Shown here: positions 53,469 to 62,604 of the stretch, piece by piece | Numbering within the stretch: the stretch's first letter is position 1 | Layout of the letters: each line of letters begins with the position of its first letter | The notes under the pieces: model-generated | Databases searched by the model: none | The model's input: only the letters and a program-made list of their open reading frames with translations | What the model was told of the DNA's origin: nothing | Source: Streptomyces rubiginosohelvolus | GTDB taxonomy: Bacteria; Actinomycetota; Actinomycetes; Streptomycetales; Streptomycetaceae | DNA: 64,000 nucleotides | Assembly: GCF_014649875.1 (NCBI RefSeq) | Contig: NZ_BMTW01000008.1 | Coordinates: 18,956 to 82,955 of the forward strand | Direction: 5' to 3' | Translations under genes and position numbers: made by a program

Positions 53469-54917
53469 ATGCGTGCGCACCTGCTCAACAACACGACTGC
53501 GGAGCACTATCGGAGCACCGTCTCCGCAGGCGTGGAACGGGTCGCGGCCACCCTCGCCGCCACCGAGCGCCCCTTCAGCGGGGTCGGTGTCGACGAGCTC
53601 TCCCCCGTCGTCGACGCGATCGACCTCGACCGGCCGCTGGGCGACGCCGCCGCCGCCCTCGACGAACTCGGCGAGGTCTACCTCCGCGACGCCGTCTACT
53701 TCCACCACCCCCGCTACCTGGGCCACCTCAACTGCCCGGTCGTCATACCCGCGGTGCTCGGCGAGGCCGTGCTCTCCGCGATCAACTCCTCCCTGGACAC
53801 CTGGGACCAGAGCGCGGGCGGCACGCTCATCGAGCGCCGCCTGATCGACTGGACCACCGAGCGGATCGGGCTCGGCCCGGCCGCCGACGGGATCTTCACC
53901 AGTGGCGGTACGCAGTCCAACCTCCAGGCGCTGCTGCTGGCGCGGGAGGAGGCGAAGATCCGGCCGGAGCACCTCACCCGGCTGCGGATCTTCACCTCCG
54001 AGTGCAGCCACTTCAGCGTGCAGAAGTCCGCCAAACTGCTCGGCCTCGGCCCGGACGCCGTCGTCTCCGTCCCCGTGGACCGCAACAAGCGCATGCAGAC
54101 CGTGGCGCTCGCCCACGCACTGGAGAGTTGCGTGGCCGAAGGGGCCGTCCCGATGGCCGTCGTCGCGACCGCCGGCACCACGGACTTCGGGTCCATCGAC
54201 CCGCTGCCCGAGATCGCCGCGCTCTGCGAGCAGTTCGCCACCTGGATGCACGTGGACGCCGCCTACGGCTGCGGGCTGCTGGCCTCCCGCGAGCGGCGCG
54301 GACTGCTCGAAGGCATCGAGCACGCCGACTCCGTGACGGTGGACTACCACAAGTCCTTCTTCCAGCCGGTGAGTTCGTCCGCCGTCCTGGTCCGTGACCG
54401 GGCGACCCTGCGCCACGCCACGTACCACGCGGAGTATCTGAACCCGCGCCGGATGGCCGAGGAGCGGATACCCAACCAGGTCGACAAGTCCCTCCAGACG
54501 ACCCGCCGCTTCGACGCGCTCAAGCTGTGGATGACGCTCCGCGTCATGGGCGCCGACGGCATCGGCGAGCTGTTCGACGAGGTCTGCGACCTGGCCGCCG
54601 AGGGCTGGAAGCTGCTCGCCGCCGACCCGCGCTTCGACGTGGTGGTCCAGCCGCAGCTCTCCACCCTCGTCTTCCGCTACATCCCGGCCGGGGTCACCTC
54701 CCCGGACGAGATCGACCGGGCCAACCTCCACGCCCGCAAGGCGCTGTTCGCCTCCGGTGAGGCGATCGTCGCCGGCACGAAGGTGGGCGACCGCCAGTAC
54801 CTGAAGTTCACCCTGCTCAACCCCGAAACGACCGAGCACGACATCGCCACCGTCCTCGACCTGATCTCCGGCCACGCCGAGCAGTACCTGGGAGAATCCC
54901 TTGACCGCGCTTCCTGA
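53469..54917 (+). CDS. desA: Lysine decarboxylase DesA (desferrioxamine pathway)
   Basis: 482 residues, group II PLP decarboxylase. PLP lysine Lys295 in TVDYHKSFFQP; the PLP-stacking and phosphate segments are FTSGGTQSNLQALLLA and ATAGTTDFGSIDPLPEIAALCEQ, and MHVDAAYGCGLL holds the Asp. It turns L-lysine into cadaverine, the first step of desferrioxamine synthesis. ATG 53469 has GGGAGGA upstream. Its 3' end overlaps the TTG start of desB by 17 nt. The iron box at 53372-53390 controls it. Confidence 0.95.
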   Translation: MRAHLLNNTTAEHYRSTVSAGVERVAATLAATERPFSGVGVDELSPVVDAIDLDRPLGDAAAALDELGEVYLRDAVYFHHPRYLGHLNCPVVIPAVLGEAVLSAINSSLDTWDQSAGGTLIERRLIDWTTERIGLGPAADGIFTSGGTQSNLQALLLAREEAKIRPEHLTRLRIFTSECSHFSVQKSAKLLGLGPDAVVSVPVDRNKRMQTVALAHALESCVAEGAVPMAVVATAGTTDFGSIDPLPEIAALCEQFATWMHVDAAYGCGLLASRERRGLLEGIEHADSVTVDYHKSFFQPVSSSAVLVRDRATLRHATYHAEYLNPRRMAEERIPNQVDKSLQTTRRFDALKLWMTLRVMGADGIGELFDEVCDLAAEGWKLLAADPRFDVVVQPQLSTLVFRYIPAGVTSPDEIDRANLHARKALFASGEAIVAGTKVGDRQYLKFTLLNPETTEHDIATVLDLISGHAEQYLGESLDRAS

Positions 54918-56178
54918 CCCCCACGACTTCATCGGGATCGGCCTCGGCCCGTTCAACCTCGGTCTCGCCTGCCTCACCGAGCCGATCGACGAACTGAACG
55001 GCGTCTTCCTGGAGTCCAAGCCGGACTTCGAGTGGCACGCCGGGATGTTCCTCGAAGGGGCCCATCTCCAGACGCCGTTCATGTCGGACCTGGTCACCAT
55101 GGCCGACCCGACCTCGCCGTACTCCTTCCTCAACTACCTTAAGGAGCGCGGCCGGCTCTACTCGTTCTACATCCGGGAGAACTTCTACCCGCTGCGGACC
55201 GAGTACAACGACTACTGCCGCTGGGCCGCCGGGAAACTGAGCAGCATCCGGTTCTCCGAGACCGTGGAGACGGTGACGTACGACGAGGGCACCGAGCTCT
55301 ACACCGTGCGCACCGTGTCCGGCGAGGAGTTCCGCTCCCGCCATCTCGTCCTCGGCACCGGCACGCCGCCGCACATCCCCGAGGCCTGCCAGGGGCTCGG
55401 CGGTGACTTCCTCCACAACTCCCGCTATCTGGAAGGGAAAGCCGAGCTCCAGAAGAAGAAGTCGATCACCCTGGTCGGCAGCGGGCAGAGCGCGGCGGAG
55501 ATCTACTACGACCTGCTCTCCGAGATCGACACCTACGGCTACCGGCTCAACTGGGTCACGCGCTCCCCGCGGTTCTTCCCGCTGGAGTACACCAAGCTGA
55601 CGCTGGAGATGACCTCCCCGGAGTACATCGACTACTTCCACGCGCTGCCCGAGGAGACCCGCTACCGGCTGGAGACCGGGCAGAAGGGGCTGTTCAAGGG
55701 CATCGACGGGGAGCTGATCGACGCGATCTTCGACCTGCTCTACCAGAAGAACCTGCCGGGCCCCGTCCCGACCAGACTGCTCACCAACTCCGCCCTCATC
55801 AGCGCGCGTTACGACGAGGAGGGCGGCGCGTACAGCCTGGGCCTGCGCCAGGAGGAGCAGGGCAAGGACTACGAGCTCACCACCGAGGGCCTGATCCTCG
55901 CCACCGGCTACCGGTACGAGGCTCCCGCCTTCCTCGCCCCCATAGCCGGGCGGCTGCGCCACGACAGCCGGGGCCGCTTCGACGTGGCCCGCAACTACAG
56001 CATCGACACCACCGGGCGCGGGGTCTTCCTCCAGAACGCCTCGGTGCACACCCACTCGATCACCTCGCCCGACCTCGGCATGGGCGCCTACCGCAACGCG
56101 TACATCATCGGCGAGCTGCTCGGCCGTGAGGTCTACCCGGTCGAGAAGTCCATCGCCTTCCAGGAGTTCGCCGTATGA
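54901..56178 (+). CDS. desB: Cadaverine N-hydroxylase DesB
   Basis: 425 residues, FAD/NADPH-dependent N-hydroxylating monooxygenase (IucD/SidA family). FAD motif GIGLGPFNLGLACL at the start, substrate/FAD segment FLEGAHLQTPFMSDLVTMADPTSPYSFLNYL, NADPH motif TLVGSGQSAAEIYYDL and the late ATGYRYEAPAFLAP. It makes N-hydroxycadaverine. TTG start 54901 with GGGAGAA upstream, inside the end of desA. The stop overlaps desC by 4 nt (ATGA). Confidence 0.95.
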   Translation: MTALPDPHDFIGIGLGPFNLGLACLTEPIDELNGVFLESKPDFEWHAGMFLEGAHLQTPFMSDLVTMADPTSPYSFLNYLKERGRLYSFYIRENFYPLRTEYNDYCRWAAGKLSSIRFSETVETVTYDEGTELYTVRTVSGEEFRSRHLVLGTGTPPHIPEACQGLGGDFLHNSRYLEGKAELQKKKSITLVGSGQSAAEIYYDLLSEIDTYGYRLNWVTRSPRFFPLEYTKLTLEMTSPEYIDYFHALPEETRYRLETGQKGLFKGIDGELIDAIFDLLYQKNLPGPVPTRLLTNSALISARYDEEGGAYSLGLRQEEQGKDYELTTEGLILATGYRYEAPAFLAPIAGRLRHDSRGRFDVARNYSIDTTGRGVFLQNASVHTHSITSPDLGMGAYRNAYIIGELLGREVYPVEKSIAFQEFAV

Positions 56179-56744
56179 CCCGCCCCGGCAAACAGCAGCC
56201 CCGCACCATCGGCACGTTCACCGTCCGGCCGCTGGACCCCGCCGCCGACGCCGAGCTGGTGCACGGCTGGGTGACCCACCCCAAGGCCGCGTTCTGGCTG
56301 ATGGGCGACGCCTCGCTCGCCGACGTGGAGCGGGAGTACCGGTCCATCGCCGCCCACCCGCACCACGAGGCGTTCATCGGGCTGCACGACGGCGAACCCG
56401 CCTTCCTGATCGAGCGGTACGACCCCACCGAGGTCGAGCTGAAGGGGCTGTACGAGGCGGAGCCCGGCGATGTCGGGATGCACTTCCTGGTCGCCCCCAC
56501 CGACACCCCGGTGCACGGCTTCACCCGGGCCGTGATCACCGCCGTGATGGCCTTCCTCTTCGACGACCCGACGGTGCGCCGGGTCGTCGTCGAGCCCGAC
56601 GTGACCAACAGCGCCGTCCAGGCCCTCAACAAGGCCGTCGGGTTCGAGGTGCTCCGCGAGATCGCCAAACCGGAGAAGGACGCTCTGCTCAGCGCCTGCA
56701 CCCGTGAGCAGTTCGAAGCAGCAACCGGAGGTAACGACCGATGA
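56175..56744 (+). CDS. desC: N-hydroxycadaverine acyltransferase DesC
   Basis: 189 residues, GNAT-fold acyltransferase of the siderophore type (IucB/RhbD-like): FTVRPLDPAADAELVHGWVTHPKAAFWLMGDASLADVEREY, LHDGEPAFLIERYDPTEVELKGLYEAEPGDVGMHFLVAP, and VVVEPDVTNSAVQALNKAVGFEVLREI. It acylates N-hydroxycadaverine with succinyl-CoA or acetyl-CoA to the hydroxamate. It is joined to desB and desD by ATGA overlaps on both sides. Confidence 0.95.
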   Translation: MTRPGKQQPRTIGTFTVRPLDPAADAELVHGWVTHPKAAFWLMGDASLADVEREYRSIAAHPHHEAFIGLHDGEPAFLIERYDPTEVELKGLYEAEPGDVGMHFLVAPTDTPVHGFTRAVITAVMAFLFDDPTVRRVVVEPDVTNSAVQALNKAVGFEVLREIAKPEKDALLSACTREQFEAATGGNDR

Positions 56745-58519
56745 CGACCGCCCTCACCGACAGCGTCGCCCACCTCTCCCCGGGGCGCTGGGCCACCGCA
56801 AACCGACTGCTGGTCCGCAAAGCACTGGCGGAATTCAGCCACGAGCGACTGCTGGCCCCCACGCCGCTCGGCGATGACCGCTACACCGTCCGTAGCGACG
56901 ACGCGTCCACCGAGTACCGTTTCACCGCGCGCGTCTTCGCCCTGGACCACTGGCAGGTCGAGGCCGAGACGATCACCCGACACCGGCACGGCTCCGAACT
57001 CCCGCTGGACGCGGTGGAGTTCTTCATCGAGCTGCGGCACACTCTGGGGATCTCCGAGGAGATCCTGCCGGTCTACCTGGAGGAGATCTCCTCCACGCTG
57101 GCCGGAACCGCCTACAAACTCACCAAGGAACCGGCCGCCTCCGGCCAGCTCGTCGCCGCCGGTTTCCAGGCCGTCGAGACCGGGATGACCGAGGGCCACC
57201 CCTGCTTCGTCGCCAACAACGGGCGGCTCGGCTTCGGCGTGGACGAGTACCGGGCGTACGCCCCCGAGGCCGCGTCCCCGATCCGGCTGGTGTGGCTGGC
57301 CGCCCGCCGGGAGCGGGCCACCTTCACCGCGGGCGCCGGGCTCGACTACGACGCGCTGATCAAGGACGAACTGAGCGAGGCGACCCGGGAGCGGTTCGCC
57401 GGCGCGCTGCGCGGGCTCGGCCTCGACCCGGACGACTACTTCCTGCTGCCCGTCCACCCCTGGCAGTGGTGGAACAAGCTCGCGGTCACCTTCGCCGGAG
57501 AGCTGGCCGAACGCCACCTGGTGGTGCTCGGGGAGGGTGAGGACGGCTATCTCGCCCAGCAGTCGATCCGTACCTTCTTCAACACCGACCACCCCGAGAA
57601 GCACTACGTCAAAACGGCGCTCTCGGTCCTCAACATGGGCTTCATGCGCGGGCTTTCGGCCGCGTACATGGAGGCCACGCCCGCGATCAACGACTGGCTG
57701 GCCGGTCTCATCGAGCGGGACGACCTGCTGCGCGGGGCCCGGTTCTCGATCATCCGGGAGCGGGCCGCGATCGGCTACCACCACCGCTCGTACGAGGCGG
57801 CCACCGCGAAGGGCTCCCCGTACCGGAAGATGCTCGCCGCCCTGTGGCGCGAGAGCCCGGTCCCGGGGCTCCAGCCGGGCGAGCGGGTGGCGACGATGGC
57901 CTCGCTGCTCCACACCGACCACGAGGGCGGTTCGGTGGCCGGGGTGCTGATCGCCGAGTCGGGCCTGGACCCGCAGGTGTGGCTGCGGCACTACCTGGAC
58001 GCCTATCTGGTGCCGGTGCTGCACAGCTTCTACGCCTACGACCTCGTCTACATGCCGCACGGCGAGAACGTGATCCTGGTCGTGGAGGACGGGGTCGTCA
58101 CCCGCACCATCTTCAAGGACATCGCCGAGGAGATCGCGGTGATGGACCCGGAGGCGGTGCTGCCGCCCCAGGTCGACCGGATCCGGGCCGAGGTGCCCGA
58201 GGACATGAAGCTGCTGTCGGTCTTCACCGACGTCTTCGACTGCTTCTTCCGCTTCCTGGGCGCGGGCCTGGCCACCGAGGGCCTCCTCGACGAGGACACC
58301 TTCTGGCGGACGGTCGCCGCCTGTGTGCGCGACTACCAGGAGTCGGTGCCGTATCTCGCGGAGAAGTTCCAGCAGTACGACCTGTTCGAGCCGGAGTTCG
58401 CGCTCTCCTGCCTCAACCGCCTCCAGCTGCGGAACAACCAGCAGATGGTCGACCTCAACGACCCGGCGGGCGCTCTGCAGTTGGTGGGCCGCCTGAAGAA
58501 CCCGATCGCCGGGTTCTGA
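56741..58519 (+). CDS. desD: Desferrioxamine synthetase DesD (NIS synthetase)
   Basis: 592 residues, IucA/IucC family NRPS-independent siderophore synthetase, normal length. ATP-site segments are EGHPCFVANNGRLGFG and KTALSVLNMGFMRGLSAAYMEATPAINDWL; the FhuF-like C-terminal part has LHSFYAYDLVYMPHGENVILVVEDGVVTRTIFKDIAEE. It joins N-hydroxy-N-succinyl-cadaverine units with ATP and closes the ring to desferrioxamine E or makes B with an acetyl end. Last gene of desABCD; a hairpin with TTTT follows. Confidence 0.95.
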   Translation: MTTALTDSVAHLSPGRWATANRLLVRKALAEFSHERLLAPTPLGDDRYTVRSDDASTEYRFTARVFALDHWQVEAETITRHRHGSELPLDAVEFFIELRHTLGISEEILPVYLEEISSTLAGTAYKLTKEPAASGQLVAAGFQAVETGMTEGHPCFVANNGRLGFGVDEYRAYAPEAASPIRLVWLAARRERATFTAGAGLDYDALIKDELSEATRERFAGALRGLGLDPDDYFLLPVHPWQWWNKLAVTFAGELAERHLVVLGEGEDGYLAQQSIRTFFNTDHPEKHYVKTALSVLNMGFMRGLSAAYMEATPAINDWLAGLIERDDLLRGARFSIIRERAAIGYHHRSYEAATAKGSPYRKMLAALWRESPVPGLQPGERVATMASLLHTDHEGGSVAGVLIAESGLDPQVWLRHYLDAYLVPVLHSFYAYDLVYMPHGENVILVVEDGVVTRTIFKDIAEEIAVMDPEAVLPPQVDRIRAEVPEDMKLLSVFTDVFDCFFRFLGAGLATEGLLDEDTFWRTVAACVRDYQESVPYLAEKFQQYDLFEPEFALSCLNRLQLRNNQQMVDLNDPAGALQLVGRLKNPIAGF

Positions 58520-58554
58520 GCCCGGCCGCCGCGGCGCAGCGGCCCCGGGACGGT

Positions 58555-58584
58555 GAGCGCCCGAGGACGGCCCCTCGGGCGCTC
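58555..58584 (+). terminator. Hairpin after desABCD operon
   Basis: 12-bp perfect stem (58555-58566 with 58573-58584, GAGCGCCCGAGG arm), 6-nt loop, followed by GCCCCTTTT. Confidence 0.85.
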
Positions 58585-58623
58585 GCCCCTTTTCCGGGGC
58601 GGCCGGCTGGCAGAATCGGGGCC

Positions 58624-59505
58624 ATGGCAGAAATCATCCAGCGGGACGGAACGTGGACGTTCGACGGGGACACCGTGCGCATCGTGCCGGGCGGAAAGGC
58701 GCATCCGGTCCGGCAGGAGCTGGGTGAGATCGCCGTCCCGCTGGAGGCGGTGGCGGGCGTCTCGTTCGAACCGGACCGCAAGGGCGGCCGGCTGCGGCTG
58801 CGGCTGCGCGGGGGCGCCTGCCCGGTCCTGCGGGCCGCCGACGGGCGGCTCAAGGACGGCGCCGACCCCTATGCGCTGACCGTGGAGAAGGACCGCACGG
58901 GGGTCGCCGAGTACTTCGTCGATGAAGTCCGCAACGCGCTGCTGATCGAGCAGGTGCCGGACACCCCGGTGGACCGCTTCCTGCTGCCGGGACCGGCGCT
59001 GCCGGTCTCCGGCGGGGGCGGCGACGGCACGGCGTCCTTCGACGGCGAGACCATCCGGCTGACCTGGAACTGGAAGGCCGAGGAGTCCAAGACCGCCGGG
59101 GGCGCGTCCACCCTCCCGCTGTCGCGGATCGCGGCGGTGCGGTGGCTGCCCTCGATCGGCCTGGAGAACGGCTATCTGCGCTTCGAGCCGGTGGAGGGGC
59201 CCGTCTCCGCGCCGCCGAAGTACGACCCGTACGCCCTGGACCTGTGGGGGATGTCCAAGAAGGAGCACACCGCGGTCCTGGTCGCGGCGGCGGTCCTGAT
59301 GCGGCTGCCCGGGCCCCGCGCGGCCCTGGACGCCCCGCAGGGGCCCCCGTCCCTGACCAAGGCGGCCGAGCCCGCCGCGGCGCCCGCGGGCGACCACGAC
59401 GTACTGCTGCGGCGGCTGCGGGAGCTGGGCGAGCTGCACCAGGCCGGGGTCCTCACCGACGAGGAGTTCAGCACCGCGAAGCAGGCCGTTCTGCGCAGCA
59501 TGTGA
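58624..59505 (+). CDS. DUF4429 protein with SHOCT C-terminal domain
   Basis: 293 residues. Two DUF4429 repeats of PH-like beta sandwich: GTWTFDGDTVRIVPGGKAHPVRQELGEIAVPLEAVAGVSFEPDRKGGRLRLRLRGG and ASFDGETIRLTWNWKAEESKTAGGASTLPLSRIAAVRWLPSIGLENGYLRFEP. The C-terminus is a SHOCT helix pair (LLRRLRELGELHQAGVLTDEEFSTAKQAVL). This is a frequent actinobacterial form, role unknown, perhaps oligomerisation and lipid or protein binding. ATG 58624 has only GGGG close by; CAGAAT ends 7 nt upstream, so a leaderless message is possible. Confidence 0.85.
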   Translation: MAEIIQRDGTWTFDGDTVRIVPGGKAHPVRQELGEIAVPLEAVAGVSFEPDRKGGRLRLRLRGGACPVLRAADGRLKDGADPYALTVEKDRTGVAEYFVDEVRNALLIEQVPDTPVDRFLLPGPALPVSGGGGDGTASFDGETIRLTWNWKAEESKTAGGASTLPLSRIAAVRWLPSIGLENGYLRFEPVEGPVSAPPKYDPYALDLWGMSKKEHTAVLVAAAVLMRLPGPRAALDAPQGPPSLTKAAEPAAAPAGDHDVLLRRLRELGELHQAGVLTDEEFSTAKQAVLRSM

Positions 59506-59556
59506 CGCGATCGGGCGACGTTCCCCACACCCGCTGCCCGATATCGGGCAGATTTC

Positions 59557-59585
59557 TTGCATAAGCGCGCCCCGGCACGCAATAT
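59557..59585 (+). promoter_or_regulatory. Leaderless promoter
   Basis: TTGCAT (59557-59562), 17-nt spacer, CAATAT (59580-59585), then 6 nt to GTG 59592. Good agreement with the HrdB consensus; no ribosome site lies between. Confidence 0.75.
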
Positions 59586-59591
59586 CGACGG

Positions 59592-59867
59592 GTGCTTGAA
59601 CGCCGCTCGTCGCACGACGACCTCATCGATCACCTCGTACGCTCCACCGCGCTCCAGCGCGGCGAGGCGGCCCGGGTGATCCTCGACGTGCTGGCGTACT
59701 TCGACGAGAGCACCGACGACTTCGTCCGGCGCCGCCACCGCGAACTGCAGTCCGGCGGCCTGGTCAACACGGAGATCTTCGAGCGGATCGCGGCCGAACT
59801 GCCGCACCGCGCCGTGGCGCCGCCGGAGCTCTCGCTCCGCCAGCTGCGCCGCATCGTCTACGGCTGA
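59592..59867 (+). CDS. Small conserved hypothetical protein, leaderless
   Basis: 91 residues, helical and charged: DDLIDHLVRSTALQRGEAARVILDVLAYFDESTDDFVRRRHRELQSGGLVNTEIFERIAAELPHRAVAPPELSLRQLRRIVYG. I know it only as a conserved Streptomyces protein next to glmS; no function can be given. Codon usage is normal for the window. The GTG start lies 6 nt past a good -10, so the mRNA is probably leaderless. glmS follows 73 nt downstream with its own ribosome site. Confidence 0.8.
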   Translation: MLERRSSHDDLIDHLVRSTALQRGEAARVILDVLAYFDESTDDFVRRRHRELQSGGLVNTEIFERIAAELPHRAVAPPELSLRQLRRIVYG

Positions 59868-59940
59868 GCGGGCCGGGCGCCCGTGCGCGGGGCGCCGCAC
59901 CGCGTGTGTACGTGTACGTCGATGGAGGGGCAGAGAATTC

Positions 59941-61770
59941 ATGTGCGGGATCGTCGGATACATCGGGAAGCGTGACGTCGCTCCGCTGCTGCTGGAGGGC
60001 CTGCAGCGGCTGGAGTACCGGGGCTACGACTCCGCGGGCATCGTCATCACCAGCAAGGCGGCGGCGGGCAAGCCCGGCACGCTGAAGATGGTCAAGGCCA
60101 AGGGCCGGGTCCGTGAGCTGGAGGCCAAGGTCCCCAAGCGGTTCGCGGGCACCACCGGCATCGCCCACACCCGCTGGGCCACCCACGGCGCCCCGAGCGA
60201 CGAGAACGCCCACCCGCACCTGGACGCGGAGAACAAGGTCGCCGTCGTCCACAACGGGATCATCGACAACGCCTCCGAGCTGCGCACCCGGCTCACCGCC
60301 GACGGCGTCGTCTTCCTCTCGGAGACCGACACCGAGGTGCTGACCCACCTGATCGCCCGCGCCCAGGCCGACACCCTGGAGGAGAAGGTCCGCGAGGCGC
60401 TGCGCCACGTCGAGGGCACGTACGGCATCGCCGTGCTGCACGCCGACTTCAACGACCGCATCGTGGTCGCCCGCAACGGCTCGCCGGTCGTCCTCGGCAT
60501 CGGCGAGAAGGAGATGTTCGTCGCCTCCGACGTCGCCGCCCTGGTCGCCCACACCCGCCAGGTCGTCACGCTCGACGACGGCGAGATGGCCACGCTGAAG
60601 GCCGACGACTTCCGTACGTACACGACGGAGGGCTCGACCACGACGGCCACGCCGACCACCGTGGAGTGGGAGGCCGAGTCGTACGACATGGGCGGCCACG
60701 ACACGTACATGCACAAGGAGATCTCCGAGCAGGCCGACGCCGTGGACCGGGTCCTGCGCGGCCGGATCGACGACCGGTTCTCCACCGTGCACCTGGGCGG
60801 TCTCAACCTGGACGCCCGCGAGGCGCGCGGGGTGCGCCGGATCAAGATCCTCGGCTGCGGCACCTCGTACCACGCGGGCCAGATCGGCGCCCAGCTGATC
60901 GAGGAGCTGGCCCGGATCCCCGCCGACGCCGAGCCGGCCTCCGAGTTCCGCTACCGCAACCCGGTCGTGGACCCCGACACCCTGTACGTCGCGGTCTCCC
61001 AGTCGGGCGAGACGTACGACGTGCTGGCCGCCGTCCAGGAGCTGAAGCGCAAGGGCGCCCGCGTCCTCGGCGTGGTCAACGTGGTCGGCTCCGCGATCGC
61101 CCGGGAGGCCGACGGCGGTACGTACGTCCACGCGGGCCCGGAGGTCTGCGTCGTCTCCACCAAGTGCTTCACCAACACGGTGGTCGCCTTCGCGCTGCTC
61201 GCGCTGCACCTGGGCCGGATCCGTGACCTCTCGGTCGCGGACGGCAAGCGGATCATCGACGGGCTGCGCCGGCTGCCGGAGCAGATCAGCGAGATCCTGG
61301 CGAACGAGGACGAGATCAAGCGGCTCGCGGCGGAGTACGCGGACGCCAAGTCGATGATGTTCATCGGCCGGGTGCGCGGCTATCCGGTGGCCCGTGAGGC
61401 CTCGCTGAAGCTGAAGGAGGTCTCGTACATCCACGCCGAGGCCTACCCGGCCTCCGAGCTGAAGCACGGCCCCCTCGCGCTGATCGAGCCCGCGATGCCG
61501 ACCGTGGCGATCGTGCCGGACGACGACCTGCTGGAGAAGAACCGCGCCGCGATGGAGGAGATCAAGGCCCGCAGCGGCCGCATCCTCGCCGTGGCCCACC
61601 AGGTGCAGGAGAAGGCCGACCACACCATCGTCGTGCCGAAGAACGAGAACGAGCTGGACCCGATCCTCATGGGCATCCCGCTCCAGCTGTTCGCGTACCA
61701 CACGGCCCTGGCGATGGGCCGGGACATCGACAAGCCGCGCAACCTGGCGAAGTCCGTGACGGTCGAGTAG
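59941..61770 (+). CDS. glmS: Glutamine-fructose-6-phosphate aminotransferase (isomerizing)
   Basis: 609 residues. N-terminal glutaminase with nucleophile Cys2 (MCGIVGYIGKRDVAPLLLEGL, RLEYRGYDSAG, HTRWATHGAPSDENAHPH) and two C-terminal SIS domains (ILGCGTSYHAGQIGAQL, SQSGETYDVLAAVQELK, KEVSYIHAEAYPASELKHGPLALIE). It makes glucosamine-6-phosphate for cell wall and other amino sugars. S. coelicolor has a second glmS elsewhere (recall), so this copy may serve development or special supply. ATG 59941 has GGAGGGG upstream. No glmS ribozyme is present in the short leader. A strong terminator follows. Confidence 0.95.
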   Translation: MCGIVGYIGKRDVAPLLLEGLQRLEYRGYDSAGIVITSKAAAGKPGTLKMVKAKGRVRELEAKVPKRFAGTTGIAHTRWATHGAPSDENAHPHLDAENKVAVVHNGIIDNASELRTRLTADGVVFLSETDTEVLTHLIARAQADTLEEKVREALRHVEGTYGIAVLHADFNDRIVVARNGSPVVLGIGEKEMFVASDVAALVAHTRQVVTLDDGEMATLKADDFRTYTTEGSTTTATPTTVEWEAESYDMGGHDTYMHKEISEQADAVDRVLRGRIDDRFSTVHLGGLNLDAREARGVRRIKILGCGTSYHAGQIGAQLIEELARIPADAEPASEFRYRNPVVDPDTLYVAVSQSGETYDVLAAVQELKRKGARVLGVVNVVGSAIAREADGGTYVHAGPEVCVVSTKCFTNTVVAFALLALHLGRIRDLSVADGKRIIDGLRRLPEQISEILANEDEIKRLAAEYADAKSMMFIGRVRGYPVAREASLKLKEVSYIHAEAYPASELKHGPLALIEPAMPTVAIVPDDDLLEKNRAAMEEIKARSGRILAVAHQVQEKADHTIVVPKNENELDPILMGIPLQLFAYHTALAMGRDIDKPRNLAKSVTVE

Positions 61771-61786
61771 CCGACCCCGCGCAGAC

Positions 61787-61826
61787 GTTGGGCCCCGTAC
61801 CGCGATGAAGCGGTGCGGGGCCCAAC
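61787..61826. terminator. Strong bidirectional hairpin between glmS and USP genes
   Basis: 17-bp stem (61787-61803 with 61810-61826), one G-U pair, 6-nt loop; GTTGGGCCCCG arm. It serves glmS from one side and the USP gene from the other. Confidence 0.9.
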
Positions 61827-61890
61827 ACGTGGCGCTGCAAAGCCTTCTGGCGGGCCCTCAGAGGACGCGGCCGCTCAGTGGATGCGCCCC

Positions 61891-62412
61891 TCAGGGGATG
61901 ACGATGACCGGGCGTTGCGCGCGGCGGGCGAGACGGCCGGCCACGGACCCGAAGATCCGGCCGACGATGCCGTGCGTGGAGCCGACCACGATGGCGTCGG
62001 CGGCATACTCCCGGCCGACCTCCTCCAGCTCGTGGCAGATGTCACCGCCGCGCTCGACCAGCACCCAGGGCACCTCGGAGAGATAGTCGGCGCAGGCCAG
62101 CTCCAGGCCCAGGACCTCGGTGCGGTGATCGGGGACGTCGACGAAGACGGGGGGCTCGCAGCCCGCCCAGACGGTGGTCGGCAGCCGGTTGGCGACATGG
62201 ACGATGATCAGGCCGGAGCCCGAGCGGCCGGCCATGCCGATGGCGTAGGCGAGGGCCCGCTCGCTGGACGTGGAGCCGTCGAAACCGACCACGACTCCGT
62301 GCCGGAAGGCGGGATCGCACGCATGGCGTGCTTCTTCGACCGTGAGCGGCTCCGACCCGGGGTCGGCTAGCGGCTTGCGGTCCTTGGGTTCAGGGATTTC
62401 GTGACCGGCCAT
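61891..62412 (-). CDS. Universal stress protein (UspA family)
   Basis: 173 residues. The Usp core begins at about 38 (HGVVVGFDGSTSSERALAYAIGMAGRSGSGLIIVHV) and ends with the ATP-binding signature VVGSTHGIVGRIFGSVAGRLARRAQRPVIVIP, so it belongs to the nucleotide-binding type. The N-terminal extension of about 37 charged residues is unusual but common in Streptomyces Usp proteins. The gene is convergent with glmS and divergent from adpA; two adjacent dyads lie about 90-120 bp upstream of its start. Confidence 0.9.
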   Translation of the reverse strand: MAGHEIPEPKDRKPLADPGSEPLTVEEARHACDPAFRHGVVVGFDGSTSSERALAYAIGMAGRSGSGLIIVHVANRLPTTVWAGCEPPVFVDVPDHRTEVLGLELACADYLSEVPWVLVERGGDICHELEEVGREYAADAIVVGSTHGIVGRIFGSVAGRLARRAQRPVIVIP

Positions 62413-62497
62413 CGGTGTCTCGGCGAAGAGAGTCCTCGTGAGGAGGGAACGGTTTCGATGTGCGTCGGGTGCGTCAGCTGGCGGTGAAGCTCTGTCC

Positions 62498-62533
62498 GGG
62501 AATCATCTTCCCAACCCCATACCCCCAAGGGTA
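62498..62533. promoter_or_regulatory. Two dyads upstream of USP gene
   Basis: GGGAA-TCATC-TTCCC (62498-62512) and TACCC-CCAA-GGGTA (62520-62533). Both are perfect, next to each other, 86-121 bp before the USP start. The binding regulator is not known; a stress or redox response regulator is possible. Confidence 0.55.
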
Positions 62534-62604
62534 CGGCGTCATTCCTCCATCGCCCAGACCCCCGCAAAAGCGTGCGTGACGCTGGAGGGAGCATGCACGA
62601 GCCG

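Noticed and set aside
59868..59940. glmS ribozyme/riboswitch
   Set aside because: Only 73 nt separate the genes and no ribozyme core is visible; the class is found in Firmicutes, not in Streptomyces.
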